Positions 8,345 to 18,103 are shown, numbered from the stretch's first letter. The stretch is DNA of 64,000 bases from Mesonia algae (GCF_003253545.1 NZ_QKYV01000003.1:385588-449587), one strand, 5' to 3'. Program-made: numbers and translations. Notes: generated from the sequence alone by a model not told the origin.

Positions 8345-9517
8345 ATGAAACATATATATTCCCTATTAATCGTCACTCTTTTATTGGTTTCCTGCGGAGG
8401 AGAAAATAAAAGAAATTCTGTAGAACGTGTTCTAGAAAGTAATAACCTTGAAACTATTCGTCAAAAACGTGCAGAATTGGTAGATGAACAACAAGTTGTT
8501 CAAGAAAAAATTAAAAGGTTAGATCAAGCGATATCAAAAATAGATACCGTAAAACACGTTCCTTTAATTACTACCCTTACGGCAAAAGAAGAAGTTTTTA
8601 ATCACGTGTTAGAAATTCAAGGAAACGTTACTACCAAGAACTTATTAGTTATTACACCAGAGTATAATGGTATTCTTACGAATGTGTATGTTAAAGAAGG
8701 ACAAAAAGTAACAAAAGGGCAAACACTTGCCAAAATAGATGATGGTGGGTTAAGCCAACAGTTAGCACAGTTACAAATTGAAGCCGATTTAGCTAAAACC
8801 ACTTACGAACGTCAAAAACGTTTATGGGATCAAAACATTGGTAGTGAAATTCAATACCTACAAGCAAAATCTACTTATGAAGCACAGAGTGAAGCTGTAA
8901 ATCAATTAAAACAACAAGTAGCAAAAACTACAGTGAAAGCTCCTTTTACAGGAACTATTGATGATGTAATTACTGAGCAAGGAAGTGTAGTTGCTGCCGG
9001 ACAAACACAGTTAATGCGAATTGTAAGCTTAAAAGATATGTACATTGAAACAGATATTCCAGAGCGTTACATTACAGATGTCACTAAAGGCAAACAAGTA
9101 AAAGTACAGTTTCCTGTTTTAGGAAAAAGTATCGATACAGAAATTAGACAAGCTGGAGATTTTATTAATCCAGCCAATAGAACCTTTAAAGTTGAAGTAG
9201 CTATCCCTAATGATGAAAAAAACATCAAACCTAACTTAACAGCTAAACTAAAAATTAATGATTACACGAATGAGAATGCTATTTTAATTCCGCAAAGTAT
9301 TATTTCTGAAAATGCTGAAGGTGAACAATATGTTTATGTAGTAAATGAAAAAAATGCGAATGATGAAGGCGTTGCAGAAAGGGTGATCATTAAAACAGGA
9401 AAAACACAGGGTGATGTTATTGAAGTACTTGAAGGTATAGATAATAATGTAGAGATTGTTCAAGAAGGAGCGCGTAGTGTTAAAGATGGCCAAACAGTAA
9501 AAGTGATCAACTACTAA
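8345..9517 (+). CDS. RND efflux periplasmic adaptor lipoprotein
   Basis: A 390-residue membrane fusion protein. The lipoprotein signal ends in LLLVSCGGE (lipidated Cys17). A coiled-coil segment (about 35-65) follows, then a biotinyl/lipoyl-like hairpin domain (GNVTTKNLLVITPEYNGIL; VKEGQKVTKGQTLAKID), a central helical hairpin (about 138-195) and beta-barrel domains with APFTGTIDDV. It bridges the inner-membrane RND permease and the TolC-like duct. It lies 20 nt after tolC and 10 nt before the permease gene, so one mRNA is likely. Confidence 0.95.
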   Translation: MKHIYSLLIVTLLLVSCGGENKRNSVERVLESNNLETIRQKRAELVDEQQVVQEKIKRLDQAISKIDTVKHVPLITTLTAKEEVFNHVLEIQGNVTTKNLLVITPEYNGILTNVYVKEGQKVTKGQTLAKIDDGGLSQQLAQLQIEADLAKTTYERQKRLWDQNIGSEIQYLQAKSTYEAQSEAVNQLKQQVAKTTVKAPFTGTIDDVITEQGSVVAAGQTQLMRIVSLKDMYIETDIPERYITDVTKGKQVKVQFPVLGKSIDTEIRQAGDFINPANRTFKVEVAIPNDEKNIKPNLTAKLKINDYTNENAILIPQSIISENAEGEQYVYVVNEKNANDEGVAERVIIKTGKTQGDVIEVLEGIDNNVEIVQEGARSVKDGQTVKVINY

Positions 9518-9527
9518 ACCAAAGAAA

Positions 9528-12500
9528 ATGACAAAAAAGAAAAAACAAGTCGATAAAGAATTTGGTTTATCATCTTGGGCAATAGAAAATAAAACTACGA
9601 TGTATGTTTTAATCGCAGTTATTTTCTATCTAGGGGTCTCTGCTTTTTTTAGCATGCCAAGAGAAAACTTCCCCGAGGTTAATGAAACCAAAATTTATGT
9701 GAGCTCTGTATTTCCAGGAAACACTGCAGAAGATATAGAGAAACTAATTACAGATCCGTTAGAAGATAAACTAAAAACGGTAAGTAACGTTGTTGAAATT
9801 ACCTCTACTTCTCAAGAAGATTATGGGATGATAGTCGTTGAGTTTGATGAAAACATAAGTGTCGAACAAGCTAAACAAAAAGTAAAGGATGAAATAGACA
9901 CCGAAACGGCTAGTGAAGATTGGCCTACCTTTAATGGAGCTAAAGTAGAACCTGATGTATTTGAATTGAGCTTATCTGAAGAGATGCCCATACTCAACAT
10001 TAATATTTCTGGAGATTACACCATTGAGAAGTTAAAAGAATATGCAGAGCATCTTCAAGATGAGATTGAAGATATTCAAGAAATTAAACAAGCAGACATC
10101 CGTGGTGCGCAAGAAAAAGAAGTTGAAGTAGCTGTTGATATCTATAAAATGATGGCTGCCGATGTTACTTTTAATGACATTATTGGTACCATTAATAATG
10201 GAAATGTAACAATGTCTGCTGGAAATCTAAAAGCCAGCGGTCAACGTCGTACCATTCGTATTTTAGGTGAAATTGACGACCCTAGTGAATTAGAAAATTT
10301 TGTCGTAAAAGCTGAAAACGGAAACGCCATTTATCTTAAAGATGTGGCTACTATTTCATTCCAAGAGGAAGACAAAACCACTTATGCTCGTGAGTTTGGA
10401 AATCCTGTAGTAATGCTAGATATAAAAAAGCGTGCAGGTAAAAACATGGTTGCAGCAGCTGAACAGGTGCAAGTTATAGTAGAAGATGCTATTGAAAATA
10501 CATTCCCGCAAGATTTAACAGTAACCATTGCCAACGATCAATCTTCAGTTACCATAGGACAGGTAGATGATTTGGTGAACAACATTATTTTTGGAGTCAT
10601 TTTAGTTGTGACCGTTTTAATGTTCTTTTTAGGATTTAAAAATGCGATTTTTGTTGGGTTTGCAATTCCCATGTCCATGTTTATGTCTCTTATGATATTA
10701 GAGTTACTGGGACAAAGTTTAAACACCATGGTTCTTTTCGGATTAATTATGGGACTTGGGATGCTAGTAGATAACGGGATTGTGGTGGTTGAAAATGTTT
10801 ATCGTCTTATGGAAGAAGAGGGGATGAGTAGATTTCAGGCTGCAAAAAAAGGTATTGGAGAAATTGCTTTTCCTATTATCATATCTACCGCAACTACTGT
10901 AGCAGCCTTTATACCATTAGGTCTATGGCCAGGGATTATGGGTGAGTTTATGATGATTCTGCCTATTACACTTTCGGTAGTTTTAGGCTCTTCCTTATTT
11001 GTAGCTATTTTCTTCAATTCTGTTTTGGTATCTCAATTTATGAGTATTGAAGATAAAGATATGCCGCTTCATAAAATTGTACGAACTACCATCATTATGG
11101 CAGTCATTGGTATTCTCATCCTAATTTTTGGTGGCGATTATAGCGGCTTAGGATCTCTAATGGTATTCACAGCCATTATGTTATGGGTATATCGCTTAAT
11201 CTTAAGAAAATGGGCAAATACTTTTCAAAATAGAACATTAGTGAAATTGGAGAATTGGTACGAACGCCAATTGAGAAGAGCTCTTTCTGGCAAAAAACCT
11301 TATATTTTAAGTATAGGGACATTCATTATGTTGATTCTTGCTTTTGTAACTTTTGGCGCGTCATTAGCTACTCAAAGAACAAAAGTTGAATTCTTTCCAG
11401 ATAACAAACCTAATCAGATTATTGTTTATATAGAATATCCTCAAGGAACCGCTATTGAGAAAACCAATGCCATTACTAAAGAGATAGAAAAAAGGGTTTA
11501 TGACGTATTAGATGATGGTCAATATAAAGACGGTAATTATAATTTCTTAGTTGAAAGTGCCGTATCTCAAGTAGGTGAAGGAGCTGGAAACCCGCAAACG
11601 GACGGTGGTTCTTCTGCCGAAATGCCTCATAAAGCAAAAATTACAGCCTCTATGCGTGAGTATAAGTATCGCCGAGGTGAGGACAGTGAACTTTTACGTC
11701 AAAAAGTTCAGAAAGCATTAGTAGGTATTTATCCTGGGGTTTTAATTTCTGTTGAAAAAGATGCTAATGGACCACCTGCGGGTTCTCCTATTAATATTGA
11801 AATAGAAGGTAGTGACTACAACGAATTAATCGCTACTGCGGAAAAAATGCGTGAATTTATCAATACCAAAAATATTGCAGGTATTGATGAATTAAAAATA
11901 GACGTTAACAAGGACAAACCAAGCATGCAAGTGGTTGTTGACAGAGAAAAAGCGGGGGAATTAGGTATTAGCGCTTCTCAAGTAGGACAACAACTTAGAA
12001 ATTCTATTTTTGGAGCTAAAGCGGGGATTTATAAGGAAGATGGAGATGATTACGATATTTATGTTCGTTTTAATGAAGAGAATAGATATAATACCAGCGC
12101 CTTATTCAATCAGAATATAACCTTTAGAGATAATACTGGGCAATTAAAGAGTATTCCTGTATCTGCGGTTGCAAGACACGAGAATAACTCTGGGTTTAGC
12201 GCTATTAAACATAAAGACACCAAACGTGTAGTAACCGTTTACTCTGCATTATCACCAGGTTATACAGATGCAGGAGCCATCGTAACACAAATTCAAAATG
12301 AAATGAAAAGTTATGAAGGTCTACCTCAAGATATCAAGATTGATTATACCGGACAAATTGAAGAGCAAAATAAGCAGATGACCTTTTTAATGGGTGCATT
12401 TTTCACAGGATTAGGACTTATTTTCTTCATTTTAATATTTCAGTTTAACTCAATTTCAAAACCAGCGATTATTATGTTGGCGATTTTCTTGAGTTTTATT

Positions 12501-13019
12501 GGTGTATTTGGTGGTATTGTAATTACGGGAAGTGCCTTTGTGATTATGATGACTATGGTAGGTATTATTTCACTTGCCGGAATTGTAGTGAACAACGGGG
12601 TGGTTTTACTCGATTATGCACAACTGTTAATAGACAGAAAGAAAAATGATTTAGATCTAGATAACGATGACTTCTTAGAAAATGAAGATCTTTATGAAAG
12701 TATAGTTAAAGCAGGTAAAGCTCGTTTACGTCCTGTATTGTTAACGGCCATTACGACCATATTAGGATTAATACCCTTAGCCATAGGATTAAACATCAAC
12801 TTCTTTACCTTATTTGCAGATTTTGATGCTAATATCTATATGGGAGGTGACAATGTTGTATTCTGGGGACCTTTAGCTTGGACAGTTATCTACGGACTTT
12901 TAATTGCAACCTTCTTAACCCTAATTGTAGTTCCTATTTTGTTTTTCTTATCTATGAAATTGAAAATGTGGTTGAGACAAAAAAGAGGAAAAGAGTTACA
13001 AGGTTCTTCAAATTCATAA
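9528..13019 (+). CDS. efflux RND transporter permease (AcrB-type)
   Basis: A 1163-residue inner-membrane proton-driven exporter. It has the RND layout: TM1 (about 24-43), a large periplasmic loop with the PGNTAEDIE motif, TM2-6, a second periplasmic loop and TM8-12. Transmembrane helix 4 has GLGMLVDNGIVVVEN with Asp415, the proton-relay acid; the second half carries the matching GIVVNNGVVLLDY. The protein is longer than AcrB (about 1050), partly from a TM pair between the two halves (about 520-560) and a polar insertion near 1060-1075 (DLDLDNDDFLENED). It is the last gene of the operon, which ends at a perfect palindromic terminator. Confidence 0.96.
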   Translation: MTKKKKQVDKEFGLSSWAIENKTTMYVLIAVIFYLGVSAFFSMPRENFPEVNETKIYVSSVFPGNTAEDIEKLITDPLEDKLKTVSNVVEITSTSQEDYGMIVVEFDENISVEQAKQKVKDEIDTETASEDWPTFNGAKVEPDVFELSLSEEMPILNINISGDYTIEKLKEYAEHLQDEIEDIQEIKQADIRGAQEKEVEVAVDIYKMMAADVTFNDIIGTINNGNVTMSAGNLKASGQRRTIRILGEIDDPSELENFVVKAENGNAIYLKDVATISFQEEDKTTYAREFGNPVVMLDIKKRAGKNMVAAAEQVQVIVEDAIENTFPQDLTVTIANDQSSVTIGQVDDLVNNIIFGVILVVTVLMFFLGFKNAIFVGFAIPMSMFMSLMILELLGQSLNTMVLFGLIMGLGMLVDNGIVVVENVYRLMEEEGMSRFQAAKKGIGEIAFPIIISTATTVAAFIPLGLWPGIMGEFMMILPITLSVVLGSSLFVAIFFNSVLVSQFMSIEDKDMPLHKIVRTTIIMAVIGILILIFGGDYSGLGSLMVFTAIMLWVYRLILRKWANTFQNRTLVKLENWYERQLRRALSGKKPYILSIGTFIMLILAFVTFGASLATQRTKVEFFPDNKPNQIIVYIEYPQGTAIEKTNAITKEIEKRVYDVLDDGQYKDGNYNFLVESAVSQVGEGAGNPQTDGGSSAEMPHKAKITASMREYKYRRGEDSELLRQKVQKALVGIYPGVLISVEKDANGPPAGSPINIEIEGSDYNELIATAEKMREFINTKNIAGIDELKIDVNKDKPSMQVVVDREKAGELGISASQVGQQLRNSIFGAKAGIYKEDGDDYDIYVRFNEENRYNTSALFNQNITFRDNTGQLKSIPVSAVARHENNSGFSAIKHKDTKRVVTVYSALSPGYTDAGAIVTQIQNEMKSYEGLPQDIKIDYTGQIEEQNKQMTFLMGAFFTGLGLIFFILIFQFNSISKPAIIMLAIFLSFIGVFGGIVITGSAFVIMMTMVGIISLAGIVVNNGVVLLDYAQLLIDRKKNDLDLDNDDFLENEDLYESIVKAGKARLRPVLLTAITTILGLIPLAIGLNINFFTLFADFDANIYMGGDNVVFWGPLAWTVIYGLLIATFLTLIVVPILFFLSMKLKMWLRQKRGKELQGSSNS

Positions 13020-13040
13020 TTTAAATTGTAATAATTCAGT

Positions 13041-13074
13041 AAAGGGAAAACAAATATTTGTTTTCCCTTTTTTT
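13041..13074 (+). terminator. terminator of the RND operon
   Basis: A perfect 30-bp palindrome (AAAGGGAAAACAAAT and its complement, 13041-13070) followed by a run of T. It is a very strong Rho-independent terminator and closes the efflux operon. Confidence 0.9.
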
Positions 13075-13082
13075 TACTTTTG
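13075..13082 (+). promoter_or_regulatory. -7 promoter element for zinc-ribbon membrane protein
   Basis: TACTTTTG immediately after the RND terminator and 14 nt before the ATG at 13097. It marks a new transcription unit, although the -33 region would lie inside the hairpin. Confidence 0.45.
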
Positions 13083-13096
13083 AGAAAATTGCTTTT

Positions 13097-13738
13097 ATGA
13101 ATTTTGATAAAAACAAGTACAAAGTCTACACGTGGAAGAACTGGATGATGCTTCACTACATCATTAATCCAGGCTTAGCTATAAATGAAATCTTGTTAGG
13201 AATGAAAGTTCCCAAAATTAGTCTAGTAGATAAAACTTCAGAAAAATCTTTGGCAGAAAGAAGCTTTATTCCATGTCCACATTGCAATACTTTACACGAC
13301 CATAGAACTTGGTCTACACAAAACAAAACTGCTTTTAAAAATTGGTTTGGTTTATTTTGTCCTACCTGCGAGAATATAATTCCGTGCTTAACGAATGCTA
13401 CAAGTTTTATCCTTTTAGCCCTTACATTTCCGTTGTGGGGATGGTTTAAAAATTCCTTAAAAAAGAAATGGTTAGAAAAGCAACCTCATCGGTTTAAAAA
13501 TTTAGATTTAGAAAACATCCCCAATCCTTATGAAAATGGAGGCTGGATTAAAATTGGCTTAATGTGGGGTCTGAGTATGTTTGTTATTATGACTTTTATC
13601 TTTCCGCTAATGTCTCAAGAAGATATCACTTTAAAATCGATACTTACCGCTATTCCTATTTGGGTAATTGGTGGGCTAATTTTTGGTTACAGCATGAAAT
13701 TCACTATGAATAGAAAAGGGAAAAGACATTCTAAGTAA
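13097..13738 (+). CDS. hypothetical membrane protein with zinc-ribbon-like cysteine pairs
   Basis: I do not recognise the family. The 213-residue protein has two CxxC pairs, Cys60/Cys63 (CPHC) and Cys88/Cys91 (CPTC), spaced like a zinc ribbon. Three hydrophobic segments follow (about 102-117, 146-165, 177-195) and a basic tail. The cysteine domain presumably faces the cytoplasm. An in-frame ATG at 13058 lies inside the upstream terminator, so the start at 13097 is chosen. It is followed 24 nt later by a GNAT gene. Possible roles include membrane stress sensing or protein handling, but nothing in the sequence decides this. Confidence 0.7.
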   Translation: MNFDKNKYKVYTWKNWMMLHYIINPGLAINEILLGMKVPKISLVDKTSEKSLAERSFIPCPHCNTLHDHRTWSTQNKTAFKNWFGLFCPTCENIIPCLTNATSFILLALTFPLWGWFKNSLKKKWLEKQPHRFKNLDLENIPNPYENGGWIKIGLMWGLSMFVIMTFIFPLMSQEDITLKSILTAIPIWVIGGLIFGYSMKFTMNRKGKRHSK

Positions 13739-13762
13739 TGAAAAAGTGATTATTTTTTATTT

Positions 13763-14299
13763 ATGGAAACTATAGCAATCCATCAATTATTTTTAACACC
13801 TATTTGCGATAAGCATATCGATTCTCTATTTGATATCTATAATAATGAAAGGAATATGACTTTTATTCCGCCAAGGCAATATTCCGCTTCTAGATCTGAG
13901 TTAGCAAAAAAATATAAAACCCACTTCAAAAATGGTTCTCAGTTGTTTGCAGTTAAACTTTCCAATTCAAATAAAGTTATTGGAGAAGCTGGCTTTTATA
14001 ATTCTTTTAAAAACCATAACGAACTAGAAATAGGATATATTATCGCTTACCCTTATTGGAATAAAGGCTTTGGAACCGAAATTTGCAGAGGTTTGATTAC
14101 TTATGGTTTTCAGCAATTGCATCTAGAAAATATCCATGCCAGAATGTATACTAAGAATATAGCATCAATACTCATCTCTAAAAAATGTGGAATGCAAAAA
14201 ATTAATGAAGGGCTAGATTCTCATCAAAATAAATTTTGTCATTACCAGATTAATAAAAAACAATTTTACACATTTCAGCAAAATGAACAATCTAGATAA
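13763..14299 (+). CDS. GNAT family N-acetyltransferase (RimJ/RimL type)
   Basis: A 178-residue acetyltransferase. Motif A, which binds acetyl-CoA pyrophosphate, is visible as PYWNKGFGTEI (about 97-107), preceded by the ELEIGYII strand. The HARMYTKNIASILISKKCGM segment is the typical motif B region of RimJ/RimL-like enzymes (ENxxSxxVxEKxGF-like). These enzymes acetylate protein N-termini, antibiotics or small amines; the substrate here is unknown. The 3' end overlaps the next gene by 17 nt, indicating translational coupling. Confidence 0.9.
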   Translation: METIAIHQLFLTPICDKHIDSLFDIYNNERNMTFIPPRQYSASRSELAKKYKTHFKNGSQLFAVKLSNSNKVIGEAGFYNSFKNHNELEIGYIIAYPYWNKGFGTEICRGLITYGFQQLHLENIHARMYTKNIASILISKKCGMQKINEGLDSHQNKFCHYQINKKQFYTFQQNEQSR

Positions 14300-14639
14300 T
14301 TTTTATTTAAACAAAGAAGAACCCAATAGGAGTTGCTTATTGGCTTTACGGAAAATTATCTTGGACTTAAACTGCGATATAACTGAAACTAAAAAATATG
14401 GAATGCCGTGTTTTTGCTATAAAAACAAAATGTTCTGTTATTTATGGACAGATAAACATACAGAAGAACCCTATATTTTATTTGTAGATGGAAATCTTTT
14501 AGATTACCCACAATTAGAAAAAGGCAACCGCTCTCGAATGAAAATATTGAGAATAGGCTCCAATCAAGACCTTCCTTTAAAAACCATTCATACGCTACTC
14601 GACGCTGCTATAAATCTGCATAAAAAAAGCCTCCGTTAA
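14283..14639 (+). CDS. DUF1801 domain protein
   Basis: A 118-residue soluble protein with the DUF1801 pattern: an N-terminal helix with LRKIILDL, then KYGMPCFCYKNKMFCYLW and a C-terminal helix (TLLDAAINLH). DUF1801 proteins (YdhG/YjbR-like fold) are small and widespread, with no settled biochemical function. The gene starts inside the GNAT gene (17-nt overlap), suggesting a coupled pair. Its stop codon sits inside the left arm of a bidirectional terminator. Confidence 0.85.
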   Translation: MNNLDNFYLNKEEPNRSCLLALRKIILDLNCDITETKKYGMPCFCYKNKMFCYLWTDKHTEEPYILFVDGNLLDYPQLEKGNRSRMKILRIGSNQDLPLKTIHTLLDAAINLHKKSLR

Positions 14640-14653
14640 TCGGAAGCTTTTTT
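14621..14653. terminator. bidirectional terminator
   Basis: AAAAAAAGC-CTCCG / CGGAAGCTTTTTT hairpin with flanking A- and T-runs, between the convergent DUF1801 and DUF3078 genes. Its left arm overlaps the DUF1801 stop codon. Confidence 0.85.
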
Positions 14654-14673
14654 ATATATGATATCTTCAAAAA

Positions 14674-15612
14674 TTAGTTAGCTGCGTTAAGCTTATAAGT
14701 TAGACCAACACCCAAAACTTCTCTAATTTGAAACCCTTTAACAGCATTATCATCATAAATAGCTTGAAAAATAAAACTCGCTGAAAGGTAATCGTTTACT
14801 TTCATATTGATATTCCCTGTATAATCTAAATCTACATTCTGTGGATCTTCTAAATAATTAGCATATAGATTTAAAATATTTTCAAAAGTAACATTTTCTG
14901 CTACAGTAAATTTAGCATACACATTCACAGAAGCACCAAATTCAAATCTTGTAGACTTACCTTGATCTACACCAAAGTAATCACCATCTGTATAACCTGG
15001 AGTAGTAGTAAATGCATCATCAACAAAAATAAGTATTCCTGTTGCAGGAGCAATATTTACACTTAAATTATCATCTTTTTTCCATAGCATGCCAGGACCT
15101 GCTTGTAAATAACCTGGAGATAAGAAATGAGTTGTTTCAGTTCTTATTTCTTCTTCGCCAATTACATTACCTGTAATAGGATCTAAAACATCTACAGTAC
15201 TATATTCGTAACCTTTTGCAAATTGAGTTTTAAAATTCATAAAAAATGAATAATACCAATTGCTTTCTTTTACTTGTTTTCCAGCAATAGAATTTATCTC
15301 TAAACGGTCATTTGTTTTACGAGTAAACTCTTGGTCTTTTACTTTCGTTAAACCGTAATCTGCGATTAATCGGTTATCCCAAGTAAAATCTCCCTTTTTA
15401 TAGTTTAAATCATAGCTCAAGTTAAGGTTTCCTGCATAGTTAGAAGTCCCTCCTCCTTGCCACTCTGCATTAAAAGCTGCTTGATTAAACAACAAAGAAA
15501 CAGCTCCAGAACCTTTCCAACCATCAGGTCTTTCTTCTGCTTGTTCTTCTTGTGAATACGTAATTTGATTCGCTGTTAGTAATACTAAGAAAGTAAATAG
15601 TAATTTTTTCAT
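14674..15612 (-). CDS. DUF3078 family outer-membrane protein
   Basis: A 312-residue exported protein. The signal peptide MKKLLFTFLVLLTANQITYSQ precedes an acidic linker and then the DUF3078 pattern (GSGAVSLLFNQAAFNAEWQGG, repeated aromatic-ending beta strands, C-terminal GVGLTYKL). Members are Bacteroidota beta-barrel-like proteins of unknown function. A longer in-frame reading to 15729 would overlap the DUF2480 gene and put 39 residues before the signal peptide, so the start at 15612 is chosen; a -7 element at 15640-15647 agrees. It lies at the end of the long suf-to-DUF2480 minus-strand run. Confidence 0.88.
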   Translation of the reverse strand: MKKLLFTFLVLLTANQITYSQEEQAEERPDGWKGSGAVSLLFNQAAFNAEWQGGGTSNYAGNLNLSYDLNYKKGDFTWDNRLIADYGLTKVKDQEFTRKTNDRLEINSIAGKQVKESNWYYSFFMNFKTQFAKGYEYSTVDVLDPITGNVIGEEEIRTETTHFLSPGYLQAGPGMLWKKDDNLSVNIAPATGILIFVDDAFTTTPGYTDGDYFGVDQGKSTRFEFGASVNVYAKFTVAENVTFENILNLYANYLEDPQNVDLDYTGNINMKVNDYLSASFIFQAIYDDNAVKGFQIREVLGVGLTYKLNAAN

Positions 15613-15639
15613 GTCGCAATAAATATTTTTATTTTTTTG

Positions 15640-15647
15640 CAAATTTA
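15640..15647 (-). promoter_or_regulatory. -7 promoter element for DUF3078 gene
   Basis: TAAATTTG on the minus strand, 27 nt before the ATG at 15612, in the short gap after the DUF2480 gene. Confidence 0.5.
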
Positions 15648-15676
15648 AGTCTTTTAAGCCTTTAGAGAAAATAAAC

Positions 15677-16192
15677 CTAAGACATCTTTGGCTTTTTATA
15701 AAGAGGAACGGAAGAGCAAGCTTCTCCAAACATAAGACTTTTCACCTCTGGCTGAAGGTACTGAGCCAATAATAAATAGGCATTCTCTGGAACCGGAAGG
15801 TTACTACACCCTTTTATAATTACCATTTGATCATTAAAAGCTGACCAATTTTCTTGCTGAAGTTTTTCTGCATAAAGAATAGATTCTAGTTCTCGTAAAT
15901 CTCCTACAACTACTTTTTTTGCATAAGGCTGAAGGTAAGTAGTTATCAACAAATAAGCCCACGAAGGAATAATTGCATCTGTACTACAATGAAGAGCCAC
16001 AAAAGAATTTTTATAACTTGACCAATCTTGATCTTTTAATGCAGATCTAAAATCTTTTTCACGAAGCACAAAACCTTCATAAAGCCAAGCGCTAATATCT
16101 ATTTGTTGGCGTTGTCCTGATAAATAATAGTCTTCTAAATTAACGGTGACTAGTTTACTATTTGCTACTCTATTTATAATTTCTTCTTCCAT
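15677..16192 (-). CDS. DUF2480 family protein
   Basis: A 171-residue soluble protein recognisable as DUF2480 (NRVANSKLVTVNLEDY, DISAWLYEGFVLREKDFR, CSTDAIIPSWAYLL, FGEACSSVPLYKK). The family is largely restricted to Bacteroidota and has no known function. Two conserved Cys-containing stretches (HCSTDA; GEACSS) are suggestive near an Fe-S assembly cluster, but a role there is inference. It has its own -7 element (16197-16204) only 4 nt before the ATG, which may instead drive a shorter or leaderless transcript. Confidence 0.88.
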   Translation of the reverse strand: MEEEIINRVANSKLVTVNLEDYYLSGQRQQIDISAWLYEGFVLREKDFRSALKDQDWSSYKNSFVALHCSTDAIIPSWAYLLITTYLQPYAKKVVVGDLRELESILYAEKLQQENWSAFNDQMVIIKGCSNLPVPENAYLLLAQYLQPEVKSLMFGEACSSVPLYKKPKMS

Positions 16193-16196
16193 ACTG

Positions 16197-16204
16197 CAAA
16201 AATA
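16197..16204 (-). promoter_or_regulatory. -7-like element before DUF2480 gene
   Basis: TATTTTTG on the minus strand, just 4 nt before the ATG. If used, the transcript would be leaderless or the real start lies further in; the match could also be chance in AT-rich DNA. Confidence 0.3.
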
Positions 16205-16267
16205 CCAAATATAAATTTACTCCTATGTGAAATTTAAAATCTTGTCCCTAATCAAAAAATAAGACAT

Positions 16268-18103
16268 TTACTTATAACCTTCAGCTTGCAATGTAAACAG
16301 TTCTGAATACAACAATTTATTTTGCATTAATTCTATATGCGTACCCACCTCTAATATTTTACCTTCCTTTAGTACTACAATTTTATCTGCTTGACGAACG
16401 GTACTAAAACGGTGAGAAATGATGATGCTTGTTTTTGATTCGGTAAGACCAATAAAACGAGTAAAGACTTCACTTTCTGCTTTTGCGTCGAGCGCGGAAG
16501 TGGGTTCATCTAAAATCATCACTTTCGCATTTTTCATATAAGCTCGTGCTAAAGCAACTTTTTGCCATTGCCCACCAGAAAGTTCTACTCCGTTAGAAAA
16601 ACGTCTACCTAATTGTTGTTCATAACCAAATTCTAAATCTCCTACTACTTCATTAGCTAAACTTAGTTGAGCGGCAGCTTTGATTTTTTCTAAATTTTCT
16701 ACTTCATCAATATGACCAATAGCTATATTTTCTCTTAACGTAAACTCATACCTAAAGAAATCTTGAAAAATAACACCAAAATATTCTTGATATTCAGCTT
16801 TATTAAATTGATTAATATTAATTCCGTCAAGGAGAATTTCTCCGCTAGTAGGTTCATAAAAACGCAACATGAGTTTAATAAGAGTGGTTTTACCTGCGCC
16901 ATTTTGACCTACGAAGGCCATTTTTTCACCCGCTTTTAGAGTAAAATTAACTCCCTTTAATACTTCTGAATTACTCTCGGGATATGCGAATCTAACATTT
17001 CTAAATTCAAAACCTATTTCAATAGATTTAGGAAGCGGCATTGTTTCTTGACTTTGGTCTTCTACTTCCATATCTATAAAGTCGAAGTAATCTTTTAGAT
17101 ATAATGCGCTTTCAGAAATCCGCGTAAAGCGAGCAAAAAAGTCTTGTAAGCTTTTCATTAAACGATTAAAAGAACCTGAAAGAAAAGTAAGTTCTCCCAA
17201 TGTAATAACTCCTGTTAATACTCTAAAAATAATAAAAACATATGCGCCATAATAAGCAACCGTTCCTAAAACGTTGAATAAAAAGCCTAAGGAGGCTCTT
17301 CTTATAGAGAGTTTTCTGTTAAGTAAATAGTACGAATTGGAGAGATTTTTAAATCTATTGACCACAAAATCTGTTAGTCCAAAGAGTTTAATTTCTTTAG
17401 CCGTTTTATTGTTGGCACCAATAAACCTTAGGTAATCTAATTCTCGTCTTTCTGAGGTCCAGCTTCTGGCTAGAGAGTATTGCTGCTGACTAAATTTAAT
17501 CTCGTTGATAAATGCTGGAATAATACTAAGCACTAACAGAATAATTAGTAACGGCTCAAAGTAAATGAGTCCTACAATGAGTGAGGTAATAGTAATGATG
17601 CTTTGTGCCTGGGCTAGAACATTAGATAATAACCCTACTCTGCCCGTAGTTTGTGTTCTTGCTCGTTCTAATTTATCGTAATAATCGGGATCTTCGAGCT
17701 GGCTTATATTGATTTGGTTGGTTTTCTTTATAATTTTTACCGAGGTGGCGATATTATATTCATCGCCTAAAAGACCATCTGTAAGTGAAATTGCTCTACC
17801 AAATAACTCTGATAGTATAATTAAACCAAACTCTACAGCAACATAAGTCCATAATTGAGTATAATCGGGGTTGCTAAGCTCTATTTGCAGTAATATTTCA
17901 TCTACAATTTCTTTTCCTATCCATAAAATAACGACAGGTAATAAAGCAGCTATAAGCCTGCAAATAGCTGAAATAAGAAAAAGCCCTTTGTTAATATTCC
18001 AGATTTCTTTAAAAAATCTTGGAATAAAACTAAGGGCATTAAATGATGATTTAAAATTGGTTTTGTTTTTTTCTTTTAAAGAATTTAATTTTCTTCTTGG
18101 CAT
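16268..18103 (-). CDS. ABC transporter, fused permease and ATPase (ABC exporter half)
   Basis: A 611-residue type IV ABC exporter half-transporter that works as a dimer in the inner membrane. The N-terminal transmembrane domain has six helices (about 38-340). The nucleotide-binding domain has Walker A GQNGAGKT (399-406), Q-loop FQDFF, signature LSGGQ (508-512), Walker B ending LDEP (Asp532, Glu533) and the switch His564. The ATP site looks complete. It lies 16 nt downstream of the sufT-like gene on the same strand, so it may be read through from the suf operon. The substrate is unknown; similarity is to lipid/peptide/drug exporters. Confidence 0.93.
   Translation of the reverse strand: MPRRKLNSLKEKNKTNFKSSFNALSFIPRFFKEIWNINKGLFLISAICRLIAALLPVVILWIGKEIVDEILLQIELSNPDYTQLWTYVAVEFGLIILSELFGRAISLTDGLLGDEYNIATSVKIIKKTNQINISQLEDPDYYDKLERARTQTTGRVGLLSNVLAQAQSIITITSLIVGLIYFEPLLIILLVLSIIPAFINEIKFSQQQYSLARSWTSERRELDYLRFIGANNKTAKEIKLFGLTDFVVNRFKNLSNSYYLLNRKLSIRRASLGFLFNVLGTVAYYGAYVFIIFRVLTGVITLGELTFLSGSFNRLMKSLQDFFARFTRISESALYLKDYFDFIDMEVEDQSQETMPLPKSIEIGFEFRNVRFAYPESNSEVLKGVNFTLKAGEKMAFVGQNGAGKTTLIKLMLRFYEPTSGEILLDGININQFNKAEYQEYFGVIFQDFFRYEFTLRENIAIGHIDEVENLEKIKAAAQLSLANEVVGDLEFGYEQQLGRRFSNGVELSGGQWQKVALARAYMKNAKVMILDEPTSALDAKAESEVFTRFIGLTESKTSIIISHRFSTVRQADKIVVLKEGKILEVGTHIELMQNKLLYSELFTLQAEGYK

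Noticed and set aside
13058..13096. Longer start for the zinc-ribbon membrane protein
   Set aside because: The first ATG is inside the perfect RND terminator palindrome, and a -7 element follows it.
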